This document shows, in pieces, positions 1 through 12,204 of a stretch of 64,000 bases of DNA. The notes under the pieces were generated by a model that made no database searches, was not told where the DNA came from, and worked only from the letters and a program-made list of their open reading frames with translations. Numbering within the stretch: position 1 is the stretch's first letter; every line of letters starts with the position of its first letter. Both the position numbers and the translations under genes were made by a program. Origin of the DNA: Megascapheus bottae (taxonomy: Eukaryota > Chordata > Mammalia > Rodentia > Geomyidae); assembly GCA_024803745.1 (NCBI GenBank), contig JANJXV010000191.1:620001-684000 (forward strand), in the 5' to 3' direction.

Positions 1-1141
1 GATCTTCTCCCACTCTGTAGGCTTCCTGATTAGTTTACTAGCTATATCCGTTGCCATACAAAAGCTCTGCAGTTTAATGCAGTCCCACTTATCCACCCTT
101 TCTCTGATTTGTTGTGATTCTTGGTCCTTATTAAGAAAGTTTCGACCTGTACCAAGGAGGCCTAGTGTATCTCCTATTCCTTCCTGTAAACTTTTCAGTG
201 TGTCAGCTTTTACCTCCACGTCTTTGATCCATTTGGAGTTAATTCTAGTGCAAGGTGACAAAGAAGGATCCAACTTTAGTTTTCTGCAGGTGTTTAACCA
301 GTTCTGCTAGCACAACTTGTTGAAGAGGCTATCTTTCTTCCATTCTATTTTTTGGCTCCCTAGTCAAAGATTAGGTGGCCATAGGTCTGTGGTTTAATAT
401 CTGGGTCCGCAGTTCTACTCCATTGGACTTCAGGCCTGTTCTTGTGCCAGTACCAAGCTGTTTTGAGAATTATAGCTCTGTAATATAGCCTTAAGTTTGG
501 AATTGAAATTCCTCCAGCGCTGTTCTTTCTTCTAAGAAGTGTTTTTGCTATACGGAGTCTTTTATTATTCCATATGAAATTTTGAATTGCCTCTTCTATG
601 TCTTTAAAGAATGACATTGGGATGTTGATGGGTATTACATTGAATTTGTAGATAGCCCTTGGCAAGATTGTCATTTTCACAATGTTGCTTCTTCCAATCC
701 AGGAGCATGGGAGGTTTTTCCATTTCCTTAGTTCTGCTTTAATTTCCTTTTTTAGGGTTTTAAAGTTTTCATCTAAACGGTCCTTTACATTCTTAGTTAA
801 GCTAATTGCTAGGTACTTTATTTTCTTTGAGGCTACTGTGAAAGGAATTTCTTTCCTGATTATTGCCTCGTTCCTCTCAGTGTTGGCATAAAGTAAGGTA
901 GTTGATTTGTGAGGGTTCATTTTATGGCCTGTTACCCTTCCAAATCTTTGAATCAGCTCAAGGAGCTTGGGAGTAGAGTCTATAGGATTCTTTAAATACA
1001 GAATCATGTCATCGGCAAAGAGGGATAGTTTTATATCCTCTTTCCCTACTTGGATCCCCTTTATGCTTGCTTCTTGCCTTATTGCACTGCCTAGGGATTC
1101 TAGTACTATGTTAAAAAGGAGTGGAGGGGGTGGGCATCCTG
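1..1141 (-). mobile_element. L1 fragment, ORF2 reverse transcriptase to C-terminal part (copy 1)
   Basis: The minus strand encodes LINE-1 ORF2 residues around the reverse-transcriptase active site (FADD followed by [11 protein letters not shown]) and onward through 360-1007 to the conserved [11 protein letters not shown] and PRAIYKFN blocks. The 5' end is truncated at about 1141, in the middle of the reverse-transcriptase domain, where the sequence changes to non-L1 DNA. The 3' part is cut by the window start. It is the same insertion as the L1 at 37187-39472. It is dead, being 5'-truncated and carrying a frame break near 350. Confidence 0.93.
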
Positions 1142-1159
1142 AATGCTACCCCCTAGTAC

Positions 1160-1325
1160 TTTAATGCAAAGCTTTGGGCTGTGGCATTTTAAGCACAATT
1201 CAACGCTCTGTTTTTTGCTGGTTAATTAGAGGTAGAAATCTTATGGAATGTATTGCGTGGCTGATTTTGAACTGGAATCCTCAGTTCTCAGCTTATCTTG
1301 AGTAGCTAGGATTACAGTACTTTTA
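1160..1325 (-). mobile_element. Old SINE remnant (composite type)
   Basis: On the minus strand this is a degraded composite SINE. The B1/Alu-like end 'gagtagctaggattacag' is clear and the ID-like half is worn. A further fragment with the same B1-like end lies at about 1640-1725. Counterpart: about 39491-39656. Confidence 0.6.
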
Positions 1326-1725
1326 CAACATGTATGCTCATACACATTGCTTCTGATCCAAACACTCATTGTTCAATTTAACTAACAAGATGTGAGGAAC
1401 GATGATTGACTGTAATTTACTAGATGGGATTCTAGTGAGTATATATTTCCACTTCCACTCTGAAGCCAGGGAAATGTTTCTGGTACTTGTTTCAACTATC
1501 TCCCAAAGAGGAAATAATATGTGAGTACGTTTGGTAGAATTTCAGATAGGAGATGGACTTTGGTGTTTGGAACCTGTTGGGCAGAGTGTATCAGCTGGGC
1601 TGTGATAACAGAGATGATGTTATAGACAGTAATATCTTCATCCCAGACAGACTTAATCCAGATCCCTGGATTTCAGGCCTTGAGTAGACCGAATTACAAG
1701 TGTGAGCTGCCACCACCACCTGGTT

Positions 1726-2425
1726 CATTTTGGAAACCTTAATTGCTTCTCATTTGTTCCTTTCCTTTTTTGGAAGATTGATCTAAGCTGGCTGATTGTG
1801 CATCACAATGAAGTGATTGGCCTCAGGAATTGCAAATATTTGTTTCATCAGCACGGAATGAATGAAGTTGATCTAAACCCAATAGTATTTTCCTTCTGAT
1901 AAATAGGGAACTTACTTATATCATTTTTCCTTGCCTTTGCTTTCCCAAAGCAAGCAACATGTTTCTTAAAAACTATACTTCATGAGAATATTATAATTAG
2001 AAGCTATCTTCTGCACACTTCAGAATAGTCCTTGCATTTATAAACTTATATTACAATATTAGGTAGAAGAATGGTGACTGTTAGTTTCATAACTACTTCA
2101 TATGTTTTACTCTTTAAGGCTCATTAAGTCAAAAAGGTATTAAACACATTTATATAATAGTAGAACATAGCTCCTGCTGATTTGATGTGTGTGCAGATGA
2201 TACACAGATTTATTAGGATTACTCAAAAGTTTTCTTCAAATTTTCAGTAGTAGACTGCTATGCTAACTGGTAGGTGATAGTAATGATGCTGAAATTCTAT
2301 GAATCAGCTATGAAGCAGAATTTCAGGGGAGAGTATTTGCTAGGGACTTAATTTCTAAAACGCATATCAAGAATATTGAACTATAACACCAAATGATGGA
2401 GGACTCAGCGTCACATTTTGTTGTT
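1726..2425. other. Intergenic DNA, no recognisable feature
   Basis: This is AT-rich DNA without a recognisable gene, exon or repeat. Short open frames here lack domain similarity and splice context. Counterpart: about 40057-40756. Confidence 0.6.
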
Positions 2426-2429
2426 TTAT

Positions 2430-2885
2430 GCAAGTCCTGGGACTTGAACCCAGGGCCTGGGAACTGTCCTTAAAAGTTTTTTTTTTGCTTCAGGCTAGTG
2501 TTCTACCACTTTATCCACAGCTCCACTTCCAGATTTTTGGTAATGAACTGTAAATCAGAATATCATGCAATTTGTTTGGGCTGGATTCAAACCTGATTCT
2601 GTGTAGATAGGATTCCAAGTGTGAGCGCACAGAGCCTGGCTAGTATCATTCATCATTCAAGTCATGGGACTGCAATTCTGCACCTGGGTCTTGTCACTGA
2701 GCTTTTCAGCTCAAGACTACTGCCCTATCCCTTGAGCCATAGGGCCACTTCTGGGTTTCTGGTGGTTAATTGGAGATAAGAGTCACATGGACTTCAGTGC
2801 CCAGGCTGACTTTGAACTGCTATCCTTGGATCCCAGCCTCTTGAGTAGCTACATTTACAAGTGTGAGCCACCATACCCGGCTAAA
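2430..2885 (-). mobile_element. Two tandem composite SINEs
   Basis: Two minus-strand SINEs lie next to each other. Each starts with the ID-like 'tgggacttgaacccagggcctgg' type block (seen in plus orientation) and the second ends with 'gtgagccaccatacccggct', the B1/Alu-like head. Target-site duplications were not resolved. Counterpart: about 40760-41216. Confidence 0.75.
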
Positions 2886-3160
2886 TCATTTTTTAAGTTA
2901 GTTTATTTTGTTAAGTCAATATATAGTTGGCATACGGTTACATAAGTAATGAACATATTTCTTAAGAAAATTGTTATCCCCTCCCTCATTTTTCTCTGTT
3001 TTCCTACCCTCAGCCCCCTCTCCACCCAGATTGTTCAGTTCTTTTCCGTTTAGTGTCTTCCAAGTATCACTGTTCAATTGGTTCACCCTTTTTCCTTTGT
3101 TTTTTTTTTTTTTTTACCATTTTATTATACCCTCTCCATACCCCAAATCACATAAACCTA
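2886..3160 (-). mobile_element. Interspersed repeat fragment with a poly-T/pyrimidine stretch
   Basis: This segment ('tacataagtaatgaacat' followed by a pyrimidine-rich run and T15) resembles a second segment of the same unit at about 9585-9725 ('tacatatgtaatgagtac' then 'cccctcccccat'). Two diverged copies in one unit imply an interspersed family whose name I cannot give. Counterpart: about 41215-41488. Confidence 0.45.
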
Positions 3161-3304
3161 TGTACAAGACACAGGGTACCCGAATTCAACACAGTGACTA
3201 CAGAGAATAAAACTAAAGGGAAAAAGAAGAAAAGAGGTAAAAAGCAAAGAAAATGAAAGAACATCATACAGTACCTTAGAAGCAACAACACTGAAAAAAC
3301 AAAA

Positions 3305-3800
3305 CATAAAACCTTGGGCTGAAAATGAAGCTTGCCTAGCATGTATGAAACCCTGGATTCCATTCCTCAGCACCACATAAACAAAAACTGGAAGTGCCAC
3401 TGTGACTCAGCTGGTAGATTTCTAACGTTCAGCACAGAGTGTCTCCAAGTGACAAAAATCTGTCACATTTAAGTCAGTCTTCAAAACTTTGCTAGGAACC
3501 AGTTATGTGATTTGGAATAAAGTCCAGTTTTCAAAAAATCACTAGCCAGGCGCTGGAGGGTCATAATTGTCATTCTACTAGCCAGGGAGAAGGTGATTCA
3601 AAGCCTTTGCAAGCAAAAAAAATGAAAACAAAAAAACTGTAAGATTCTACTCTCCACTTATCCACCCAAAAACTAAGTGGAGTTGTGGCTAAAACTGGTA
3701 CAGCATTAGCCTTGAGGAAAAAGAACTAAGAGACCTTGCCCAGGTCCAAAGTTCAACCTCCCCACCAAGAAACAAAAAAAAGGAGTCCAGATACCTTAGT
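3305..3800 (+). mobile_element. Two plus-strand SINEs (ID-type, then composite)
   Basis: The first, at about 3310-3430, has the tRNA-like order 'gcttgcctagcatgtatgaa' and then 'attcctcagcaccacat'. The second starts with 'gccaggcgctgg' at about 3545, a B1-like head, and continues into an ID-like half ending in an A-rich tail near 3780. Counterpart: about 41634-42129. Confidence 0.7.
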
Positions 3801-4575
3801 TTAAAAAGTATATCTGGATATCTTAGTAGATTTTTCTGATCTTTCCTCATTCATCTGATGGAACCACATAATCTTGATCCTGATCTGACTAAGAGCCTGC
3901 ATTGTGCTTAATAAATTCATTCCACATATTCCAGTAGAATCTGGACAGCTAACAGCCACTTACCAATGCTTTATTCTACGTTTAGGCCAGTATGTCTTCA
4001 TACCATCTACACAGTCAGCTATATCATCTTTCCAGAAGTATCATTGAGTGTAGAACACTCAGAACTAAAATAATTGCATAAAGATGTAATAAAACCCCTT
4101 GATTCATTAAGAAAATTTCTGTACCACTTAGAGCAAGTACATTAGTGGTATTTACCTCTAGCCTCTTTTTTAAAAATTTTATTAACATTGAATTTTACAT
4201 CACATTTCAAATGTCATGTTTAACCAACAAGTATTCAAGAAGGGAATCGCTATACAATCACTGGCACATAGATTTTAGAATATAGTAAAAATTAAGCTGA
4301 GTCTTTGTATGTCATAGATACAGATTAATCTATAATAAAACACATGTCTATAGAGTGTATAGTCTATCCTAGATTTTTATGTCTATGTAGTTATGTTTAT
4401 ATCTCCAAAATTATGTCCAGAACTTTGGGTATCAACTATTCAATCATCGCTCTACTACTGTTTGAAACTAATATCCATATATTAAGGATATCATGTACCA
4501 TTTGTTCCTTGGTCTTGACTTATCTCACTCAACAGGATTCACTCTAATTTCATCCACTACCCCAAAAATGCCATT
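3801..4575. other. Intergenic DNA, no recognisable feature
   Basis: This is AT-rich single-copy-looking sequence. The open frame at 4344-4547 has no recognisable domain and is most likely chance. Counterpart: about 42130-42904. Confidence 0.55.
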
Positions 4576-4576
4576 A

Positions 4577-5115
4577 TTATTTTTTTCTGTGCAGATCTTC
4601 TTTTTATGTATTTATATTTATTGTAATTTATAGAAGGGTTACATTATATTCACCAGATAGAAGGTGCATTACTTCTCAAACTTTGATACCCCATGCAATG
4701 ATATGGTCCCCATTTCCCTTCCCCTACCCCCATTCATGTTCATTTCCCCCCTTCCCTATCCAATTTCAAATAACCAATTAGGCACATATGAAATATATCA
4801 GAAAACAAGGTGAAATATTGTAACAATATGATATAACCAAGGGATAGCTAAAGAGATAAGACATCACATAGTTCATTCAGGACAACAATCACTCATTATA
4901 TGAGTTTTGTTTCTTTATCTTGGAGGTCCTTACATTTAGTGTCATACTATTTGTCACGATGTCTCTAGATTTTGTTCTATTGTAAATCTCTGGTAGCAGA
5001 GCACAAGGTTTCTACTGAATTTGACAAATGAGGGAGACTCTTGGGCCTATGTTCTTTTGAGTTTGGCTTACTTCAGTTAATATGATTTTTTTCCTTTTCA
5101 TCCACTTCCCCGAGA
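4577..5115 (-). mobile_element. L1 3' UTR fragment
   Basis: On the minus strand this matches the L1 3' end seen at 37195-37700. Shared blocks include 'agatagaaggtgcatta', 'ttccctatc' and 'tggaggtcctt', followed by the 'gtttggcttacttca' block just past the ORF2 end. It is truncated before the conserved ORF2 C-terminus. Counterpart: about 42906-43444. Confidence 0.75.
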
Positions 5116-5155
5116 ATGCCATTATTTTATCTTGTCGGTTGGCTATATATCATTC

Positions 5156-5170
5156 CATTGTGTGTGTGTG

Positions 5171-5237
<67 letters not shown>

Positions 5238-5240
5238 ATC
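5156..5240. repeat. (GT)n microsatellite
   Basis: This is a near-perfect GT run with a few GC interruptions. It separates two L1 3' fragments. The matching tract in copy 2 (about 43487-43538) is about 28 bases shorter, which explains the offset change from 38329 to 38301. Confidence 0.98.
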
Positions 5241-5319
5241 ACATTTTTTTGTAGTAGGGCATCTGGTTGTTTCCATCATCCAACCTCATTTTCTACAGAT
5301 ATTTTTATAGTCTCTTTTT

Positions 5320-6425
5320 TATTTTCAGGGTAATGTATAGAGGGGTTACGATTACATTTACAGGTAGTGGACTGCATTACTTCTCACACATTTATTCCAC
5401 TCCACATGTTTTTGTCCCCAGTTCCCTCTCCCCTCCCCTTCCCAATCATCTTGTTTCCCCCCTTCCCTTTCCTATTTGACATAAACCAATAAACATATAT
5501 ACAATATGCCAGGGAAAAATCAGATACAGTAACAATCTGACATTAACCAAAGGGCAAAATAAGAGATGAGAAATAACATAGTAGATTAAGGACAAAAATC
5601 ACACAAGATTAAGAGCAACGATGACACAAGATATAGCTCTTGTTCCCATATCCTAGAGATCCTTTCATTTAGCCTCATCCTATATGACCTTATATACCTA
5701 GGTTTTTGAGTTATTGTAATCCTCTGCTAGGAGAGTCCTAGATGTGAACTAATTATTACAAATGAGGGAAACCATTGAGCTTATGTTTCTTTGGGTCTGG
5801 CTGCTTCACTTAATATGAATTTTTCCAAGTCTTTCCATTTCCTTACAAATGGGGCGATGTCATTCCTTCTGATGGCAGCATAGCATTCCATTGTGTATAA
5901 GTACCACATCTTCTTGATTCAGTCATCTACTGAGCGGCATCTGGGTTGGTTTCATATCTTTGCTATGGTAAATAGTGCTGCAATGAGCATCATTGTGGTA
6001 GTGGCTTTAGTATGTCCTTTTTTCTGGACAATTGGGTAGATGCCAAGTAGTGGATTTGCTGGATCCTAGGGGAGCTCTATGTTCAGTCTTTTGAGGAACC
6101 ACCACACTGCTTTCCCTAGTGGTTGAACGAGTTTACACTCACACCAACAGTGTAGGTGTGATCCCACCTGGTCACTTCCCCAGCAGTATCTCTTATTAGA
6201 TTTTTTGATAATGGCCATTCTGACTGGAGTCAGGTGGAATCTCAAAGTTGTTTTGATTTTCATTTCCCTTATTGCTAGAGATATGGAGCATTTCTTCATG
6301 TGTCTAAAGCCCATTTTAATTTTTGCTTCAGAGAATACTCTTTTAAGTCTTTAGCCCACCTTTTAATAGGATGGTTGTTTCTTTGAAGATTTGTTTGGGA
6401 GAGATTCATTTTTTTCAGCTATAGA
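5320..6425 (-). mobile_element. L1 fragment: ORF2 C-terminus and 3' UTR
   Basis: The minus-strand frame at 6066-6314 reads the L1 ORF2 C-terminal region, with MKKCSISLAIREMKIKTTLR and then the HCWCECKLVQPL block. The remaining ORF2 end and 3' UTR extend towards 5320. It differs markedly from the L1 at 37187-39472, so it is an older family or insertion. Counterpart: 43621-44726. Confidence 0.88.
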
Positions 6426-6474
6426 TATATTTTAGATAACTACATATATTTTTGTAGAAAAAAGAATGGAAGCC

Positions 6475-7440
6475 ATCATGCTGGCTCACAACTTAATTTC
6501 AGCTACTTAGGAGGCTCAGGGCTTAGGATCACAGGTCAAAGCCAACCAGGGCCCTACAGTGTGTGAGATCAAACTCTGTGAACATACAATGACTGTAAGA
6601 GGAATCTCACTGCCTGGGAATGTAGTGTAATGGTAGAGTGCTCACCTAGAATGCATGAAGACCTAGGTTCTATTCACCGGTACCGCATATTCAGAAAAAA
6701 GCTAGAAGTGGCTCTGTGTTTCAAGAGGCAGAGCACTCACCTTGGGCAAGCGAGTCCAATGAAAATGTGTAGGCCCTGAGTCCAAGCCGTAGGACTGGCA
6801 AAAAGAAAAAAAAGAGCAATCTTACTTAAGTAACAAGGAATGTACCCTATATTTATACAGACTGAAAAATTCATTAAGAAATTAGAAAATATGTATAAAG
6901 TGCATAATTTCTTTTGTGTGTTGGCACTGGGTCTTCAACTGAGTGCTTCAGCTCTATCCCTGACCTTTTCTGCTCAAGGCTAGCACTGTACCAATGCAGC
7001 CCCAAATCAACTATCTTCAATTGAGATATAAGCGATGAATATTTCAGGGTGCTTCATGAAAAACATTTTTATAAATTGAAACTTTCAACACAGTCTTATT
7101 TTAGTATGAATGTTGAGATGGGAAGAGACAGAAAAAGTGAAATGTTTCCTGATCCCCATAGAGAAGAGACTCAGCAGAACCACTGTGGTCTGCAGGCTTC
7201 TTTGTGAGTTTTGTTTGCTTGTGTGATTTTTGTCAATTGTGGGGCTTGAACTCTGGGCCTGGGCACTGTCCCTGAGCTCTTCAGCTCAAGGCTAGTGCTT
7301 TAATCTGTGAGCCACAGTGCCACTTCTGGTTTTTCTGGCAGTTAACTGGGTACTTTGGCTGGCTTTAAACTTTGATTCTCAGATCTTATCCTCCTGAGTA
7401 GCTAAGATTATAGGTGTGAGGTACCATCACCAGGCTGCTG
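6475..7440. mobile_element. SINE cluster (ID and composite types, both strands)
   Basis: A plus-strand composite SINE (B1-like about 6475-6600, ID-like 6610-6810, with 'aatggtagagtgctcaccta' and an A-rich tail) is followed by a minus-strand fragment at about 6905-7010 and a minus-strand composite element at about 7225-7440. Counterpart: about 44776-45741. Confidence 0.75.
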
Positions 7441-7794
7441 CTCTGTTACTATGCAGGTTCTGGATCAAGAACTTCAAGTTCTTACTTCAATTTTTTCTTC
7501 TCTTGCCTGATACTCTGCCATTTCAACGAAGCCCCAGTTCCTGGTCTTTGTTGGTTAATGAGAGATATTATGATTTTCTAATATTCAGAGCAATGATTAT
7601 AAAACCCAGCATTTTACTTACTTGAATAAATTAAGAGACAGGACCTATTGAGATGGAAAACAAATTTTTTTTTTCAAGTTGCTATCCTGTTCTAATGCAT
7701 AAGTCTGGCTATTTTGCTTACACACAAATATGTATTTTACCAATTTCTACTCTATTTTTGCTTAGCTTAAATCCACCACTGCCATTTCATAGAT

Positions 7795-8335
7795 TTTGTT
7801 GTTGTTGTTTGCGGTGCTTGAACTCTGTGCCTGGGCTGTTCCTCAGATCTTCAGTTCAATGCCAGTGCTCTACTACTTTTGATTTGGCCTGTCCTGGGCT
7901 TGAACTCAGGGACTGAGCACTGTGCTTATATTTTCTCAAGGCTAGGGCTCTACCACTTCAGCCTCAGCACCACTTCCAGCATTTTTCTATGTATGTGATA
8001 TTGAGGAATTGAACCCAGGTCTTCGTGCATGCTAGGCAAGCACTCTACCACTAGGCCAAACTCCCAGCCCAAAATTATTCATCATTACTATTAGCTATCT
8101 TCTTTTTTTATTATTGATTCGTCATGTTGCTTGGACTTTGGGCCTGGACTGTCCCTGACCTCTTCAGCTCAAGGCTAGCGCTCTTCCTCTACAGCTCCAT
8201 TTTTGGTTTCTGGTAGTTAATTGGTGATGTAAGTCTCACAAACATATGTGTCCAGGCTGGCTTTGGGCTTTGAACCAAGATCCTCCAATGTCAGCCTCCA
8301 TAGTAGGTAGAATTACACGCTTCAGCCAGCAGTGC
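7795..8335 (-). mobile_element. Minus-strand SINE cluster upstream of the CT tract
   Basis: At least three minus-strand elements or fragments lie here: 7795-7880 (partial), 7885-8075 (full ID-type, 'gcatgctaggcaagcactct') and about 8110-8330 (composite type). Counterpart: about 46095-46647. Confidence 0.75.
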
Positions 8336-8337
8336 CT

Positions 8338-8453
8338 GACTCTTTGATGTCTCTGTCTCTGTCTCTCTGTCTGTCGCTGTCTGTCTGCCTGTCTGTCTCT
8401 CTGTCTCTCTGTCTCTCTCTCTGTCTCTGTCTCTCTCTCTCTGTCTCTATCTG

Positions 8454-8542
<89 letters not shown>

Positions 8543-8558
8543 GTCCCTCTTTTGGTTG
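8338..8558. repeat. CT-rich microsatellite (CTGT/CT)n
   Basis: The tract is tctctgtctctgt-type, becoming pure CT in the second half, flanked by SINEs on both sides. The tract in copy 2 (about 46650-46870) is about 12 bases longer. Long Ser/Leu open frames across it are only translations of the repeat. Confidence 0.97.
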
Positions 8559-8559
8559 T

Positions 8560-9250
8560 AAGACTTTAATTTTGCACCTGGGCAGTGTCCCTGGGCTCTT
8601 CAGCTCAAGGCTACAACCTTAAACACCTTGAGCCACAGTGTCACTTCTGGTTTTCTGGTGCTTAAGTGGAAGAAACAGTTTCATGCACTTTAGTGTCTGG
8701 CCTGGCTTTGAACTGTGATCCTCAGAACCCAACCTTCTGAGATCATTTCCAGCTTTTTTTTGGTGTAAGTAGTACAGAGTAATTGAACACAGGGCTTTGT
8801 GCATACTAGGCAAGCAAACTACCACTAGTGTGCACTCCAGCCTTAGATAAGGGCTTTCTTTTTCTTTTTCTTTTTTTCACTCATGGGGCTTGAACTCTGG
8901 GCCTGGATGTTTACCTTAAGCTCTTCAGCTCAAGGCAAGAGCTCTACCACTTGAGGCACATTGTCATTTTGAATTTTCTGGATTACTTGGAAATAAGATT
9001 CTCACAGATTTTTATGCCTGGGCCGTCTTTGAACCTCGATCCTCCAGGGTAGCTAGGATTACCAGGGTGAGCCACCAGTCACGGGCATTAAATTATTATT
9101 TTTTGCATGTCCTATGGCTTCAACTCATGGCCAGAGCACTATCCTAGGGCTTGCTCAAGGATAGCACTTCACTTCAGCCAGCCAACTCCCGGTCCATATA
9201 GGCCACTCTTGAAGCTACAATTACAGAGATCGGCCATAATACTGGCATGT
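8560..9250 (-). mobile_element. Minus-strand SINE cluster downstream of the CT tract
   Basis: A composite SINE at about 8560-8740 continues into an ID-like fragment to about 8845. Another composite SINE lies at about 8870-9090, and a worn fragment follows to about 9250. Counterpart: about 46872-47562. Confidence 0.72.
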
Positions 9251-9354
9251 TGTTATCTAAGTATATAATTTTTCTTCTATTTTTGATGGCTTTTCCTTAG
9301 TGTACATATTTCCTACATATTTTATGGAAAACTTCCTTCCCACTGGGGCCATAA

Positions 9355-9552
9355 GTTAAGCCTAGTGGAAGCGTTCTTGCCGAGCATGAATGAAGACCCA
9401 CGTTCAATTCCTCAGCACAACATTGATAAAAAAAGATAAAAGTGGTGCTGTGGCACATGTGATAGAACTTGCGCCTTAAGAATAAACAAAAACAAAAACA
9501 AGGATCGTGCTCAGGTCCTGAGTCTAAGCCCAGTACTGGCAAAAAAAAATTC
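9355..9552 (+). mobile_element. ID-type SINE
   Basis: This is a plus-strand dimer-like ID element. The first half has 'gttcaattcctcagcacaac' and the second half ends with 'cagtactggcaaaaaaaaa'. Counterpart: about 47667-47864. Confidence 0.75.
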
Positions 9553-10125
9553 TGCCCAAAGTAGACATTTAAACTTATTGTACTTTTCAAAAAATTTGTT
9601 GTTCAAGGTGATATACAAAGAGATTGCTGTTACATATGTAATGAGTACATTTCTTGTAAACACTGTTACCCCTCCCCCATTTTCTCTTTCCTTTCCCCCC
9701 AAGTCATAAATTTCATTTACAACAAATATATATGTATTTTCATTCCTGAAAAAAATAGTTTAAAATGTGTTCAAATAAATGATGTAGGTTGATATATTTA
9801 TCAAAATGGATTACTTGAACTCTAAAATAAACATTCTAAGTAATTTTTCTCATAAAATTGTAGTAATGCTATAAAACTAATATAAAAGGAATTTTAGTTA
9901 TTAATTTCTTATGTTTTACCTTTAACATTATTATACTAAGCATACTGTTTATGGTATTAATACAGACAGCATGAAATATGATTATGTAAAAAATTAAATG
10001 ATTAAAAATAGTAAGGTTGGGGGCCAGTAGTTTGGCTTGGTGGCACACACCCTGGACTGGCAAAAAAGAAGTAGGGTTAGATAAATCAGATTTATTTCCA
10101 AATGTGTGGAAAATGGTATGATTTC
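9553..10125. other. AT-rich intergenic DNA with one repeat fragment
   Basis: A diverged copy of the repeat at 2886-3160 lies at about 9585-9725. The rest is AT-rich with a short SINE scrap near 10020-10065. No gene was seen. Counterpart: about 47865-48438. Confidence 0.5.
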
Positions 10126-10129
10126 TTGT

Positions 10130-10320
10130 TTGGCTAGTCCTGCGGCTTGAACTGAGGGACCAGGAACTGTCCTTGGCCACATTTGGTCAAGGGTGGCACT
10201 CTTACACCTGAGCAACAGTGTCCCATCTGCTTTTTCTGTGTATGCAGTGTAGAGGAATTGAATCAAGGTCTTCTTGTATACTAGGCGAGCACTCTACAAG
10301 TAGGCAACATTAAAAGCCAA
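10130..10320 (-). mobile_element. ID-type SINE
   Basis: This is a minus-strand ID-type element beginning 'gctagtcctgcggcttgaac' and ending at the 'ctaggcgagcactctacaa' block. Counterpart: about 48443-48633. Confidence 0.75.
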
Positions 10321-11724
10321 AGTAGATTTTTGATGCTATTGTGGAGTTTTAATTTTCTTAAATATTTGTACAAAGCACAATGGATATATAAACAGACTTG
10401 AACTCACAGAACAGAGTCCCACATAATATTACAGTTACTCTGGTACTTCTCCCGATTGACAAAACACATTTCCAGGCATCTGCTCTGTCCTTCAGCTTTG
10501 GTAGCTGACTTGTCTTTCCATGGAGGCCTGGCCTGGATTCCTGGTGATTCCATGCATTTCATAGTTCCCTGTATATCCAGTAAGGTTGTCTTCTATGGGA
10601 CCAGACCTGTCTGGTTTTTGGCCCACCCAGGACCTATGTGTCTGAGGTCTCACATTATAAGTGGAAAATAAAACACAGTATAATAAGCACTGAAGAACTG
10701 CACACCATAATATTAACAATGAGAGTTTAATAGTTAGCAAAGTAAATACAATGAATACTTGACAAGAATCATGAGAGCAAGATAAAGAGATGACTTTTTA
10801 GGAAGGGGACAGGGAAGCTCTAAATCCAGACTGGCCTCCAAGTTGCCTTCAGACAGTAATTCTACTTCCGAGTCCTCAGAAGGGTCTCCTTCCTCATGAG
10901 AAACAGAATGTCCTTCCTGAGTTAAGAGGGGGATGGATTCTGGTTTGTCGAACGGAGATTGAGTCTCTTTTAGTGAGATGGATGGGTCTGGATATTCTGT
11001 GAGGATGGATTCATTTTCCTCCAATGAATCCAGTATTGAGAGTACACTTGCTGTTTCCCATGGGGACATTTTCCATGAGCCCAGCGTGTGCCCCTTCAGC
11101 TTGCACAATAAGTGGAGTGTTACTCTGACTCAGATGGACTGACTCTGGGTGGAGTGTGAAAGGAAACGGAAGGAAATCTGGCTGCTCTTTTTCTTCCTCC
11201 ATAGTATCTGCAGGTTCAACTGTGTCACACATGGGGTTCAGAGCAAAAGATATATCCATAGGACTCTAAACCTGTTTGGTAATTTCTACAGAAGGCCCAT
11301 GCTTTCTGGAGTGCAGTGATGATTCTCAGTCTCCATCAGTCACCAGCTCCATTGGTCGGTTTTTCATCCGGAGTTCAGGATAAGCTCTTACACGATGACC
11401 CAAACCTAAGAATAGAAATAGGTACAGAGTGGACAGAGTGGACTCTGCAAGTTGAAGTGTCACTCAACTTCCATGAGGATCTAATGGAGGAACCTGTAGA
11501 ACTGGAGTTTGGACTGAACACTGAGGAGGTGTAGGGTCTTTCTAATGAGTGCTTATTCCCGAGTCCTTTCGGAGGACAGACATTACCTGGCTGACACCAC
11601 CCATAAACGGCATTTTGCCAAGCTCTGTAGAAGTAAGGGCCAACCAATATCTAGACCACATGGGCTTCCTACTCACAGGTTCTGAGGCACCCACACCAGG
11701 ACTTCTACTTTTTCTTGGTCTTAC

Positions 11725-11898
11725 TGGTCGCATATTCCTCCAGCTGGTCAAAAAGTTTGTGTTTAGAAGAGCAGGTCCAAAGCCGACATGTGGAGCCTCA
11801 TATAGAGCTTGAGTTGTGTCAGGGTGTGGCAGTTCTTGAACTCGTAGAAATCACTGGGGTAGAAGTCCATTCACATCGTATAGATGGAACACATGATG
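11725..11898 (-). pseudogene. RALGDS-like second REM exon (part of the copy 1 pseudogene)
   Basis: This exon is bounded by an acceptor ending cccacag just above 11898 and a donor gtaaga below 11725. The frame reads DFYPSDFYEFKNCHTLTQLK, then LYMRLHMSALDLLF, which fits the C-terminal helices of the REM/RasGEF_N region of RALGDS-type proteins. One in-frame TGA sits where the family has a Trp just before this block, and a TAA ends the frame. The reading then continues in another frame (HKLFDQLEEYATSKTKKK). Confidence 0.5.
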
Positions 11899-12204
11899 CT
11901 GTGGGCACATTCGGTACAAGGAAAGTGAGAGCCTTCTCTCTCCATCCTGAGCCTTTTACCAAAGCCCCTTTTTTGCAGGATTCTAATGCTGTGGCTGTCC
12001 GGCAGAGATGTGCACTTATGTGCTGGGAGGGGGGTAAGAGACACTCGAGAACAGGATGACTTTTACACCCCACTTCCAGAAGCTTCTGAGAGAGGCCTCT
12101 ATGCATCTGTCCAAAGTAAACGCACCTTAAATTAACTAAGTAAATGCTCTAAATAAATCAATAAGTGAATGCTCTAAATAAAGAACTAAATGCTCATTCC
12201 TCTA

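Noticed and set aside
5082..5333. Cys-Val repeat open frame
   Set aside because: It is a translation of the GT microsatellite between two L1 fragments.
8332..8622. Long Ser/Leu/Cys-rich open frame on the plus strand
   Set aside because: It is a translation of the CT/CTGT microsatellite and neighbouring SINE, and its length differs in copy 2 with the tract.
11316..12059. Overlapping plus-strand frames of 72, 87 and 114 residues
   Set aside because: They are antisense to the RALGDS-like REM exon and linker, whose minus-strand frames show recognisable family blocks and splice sites.
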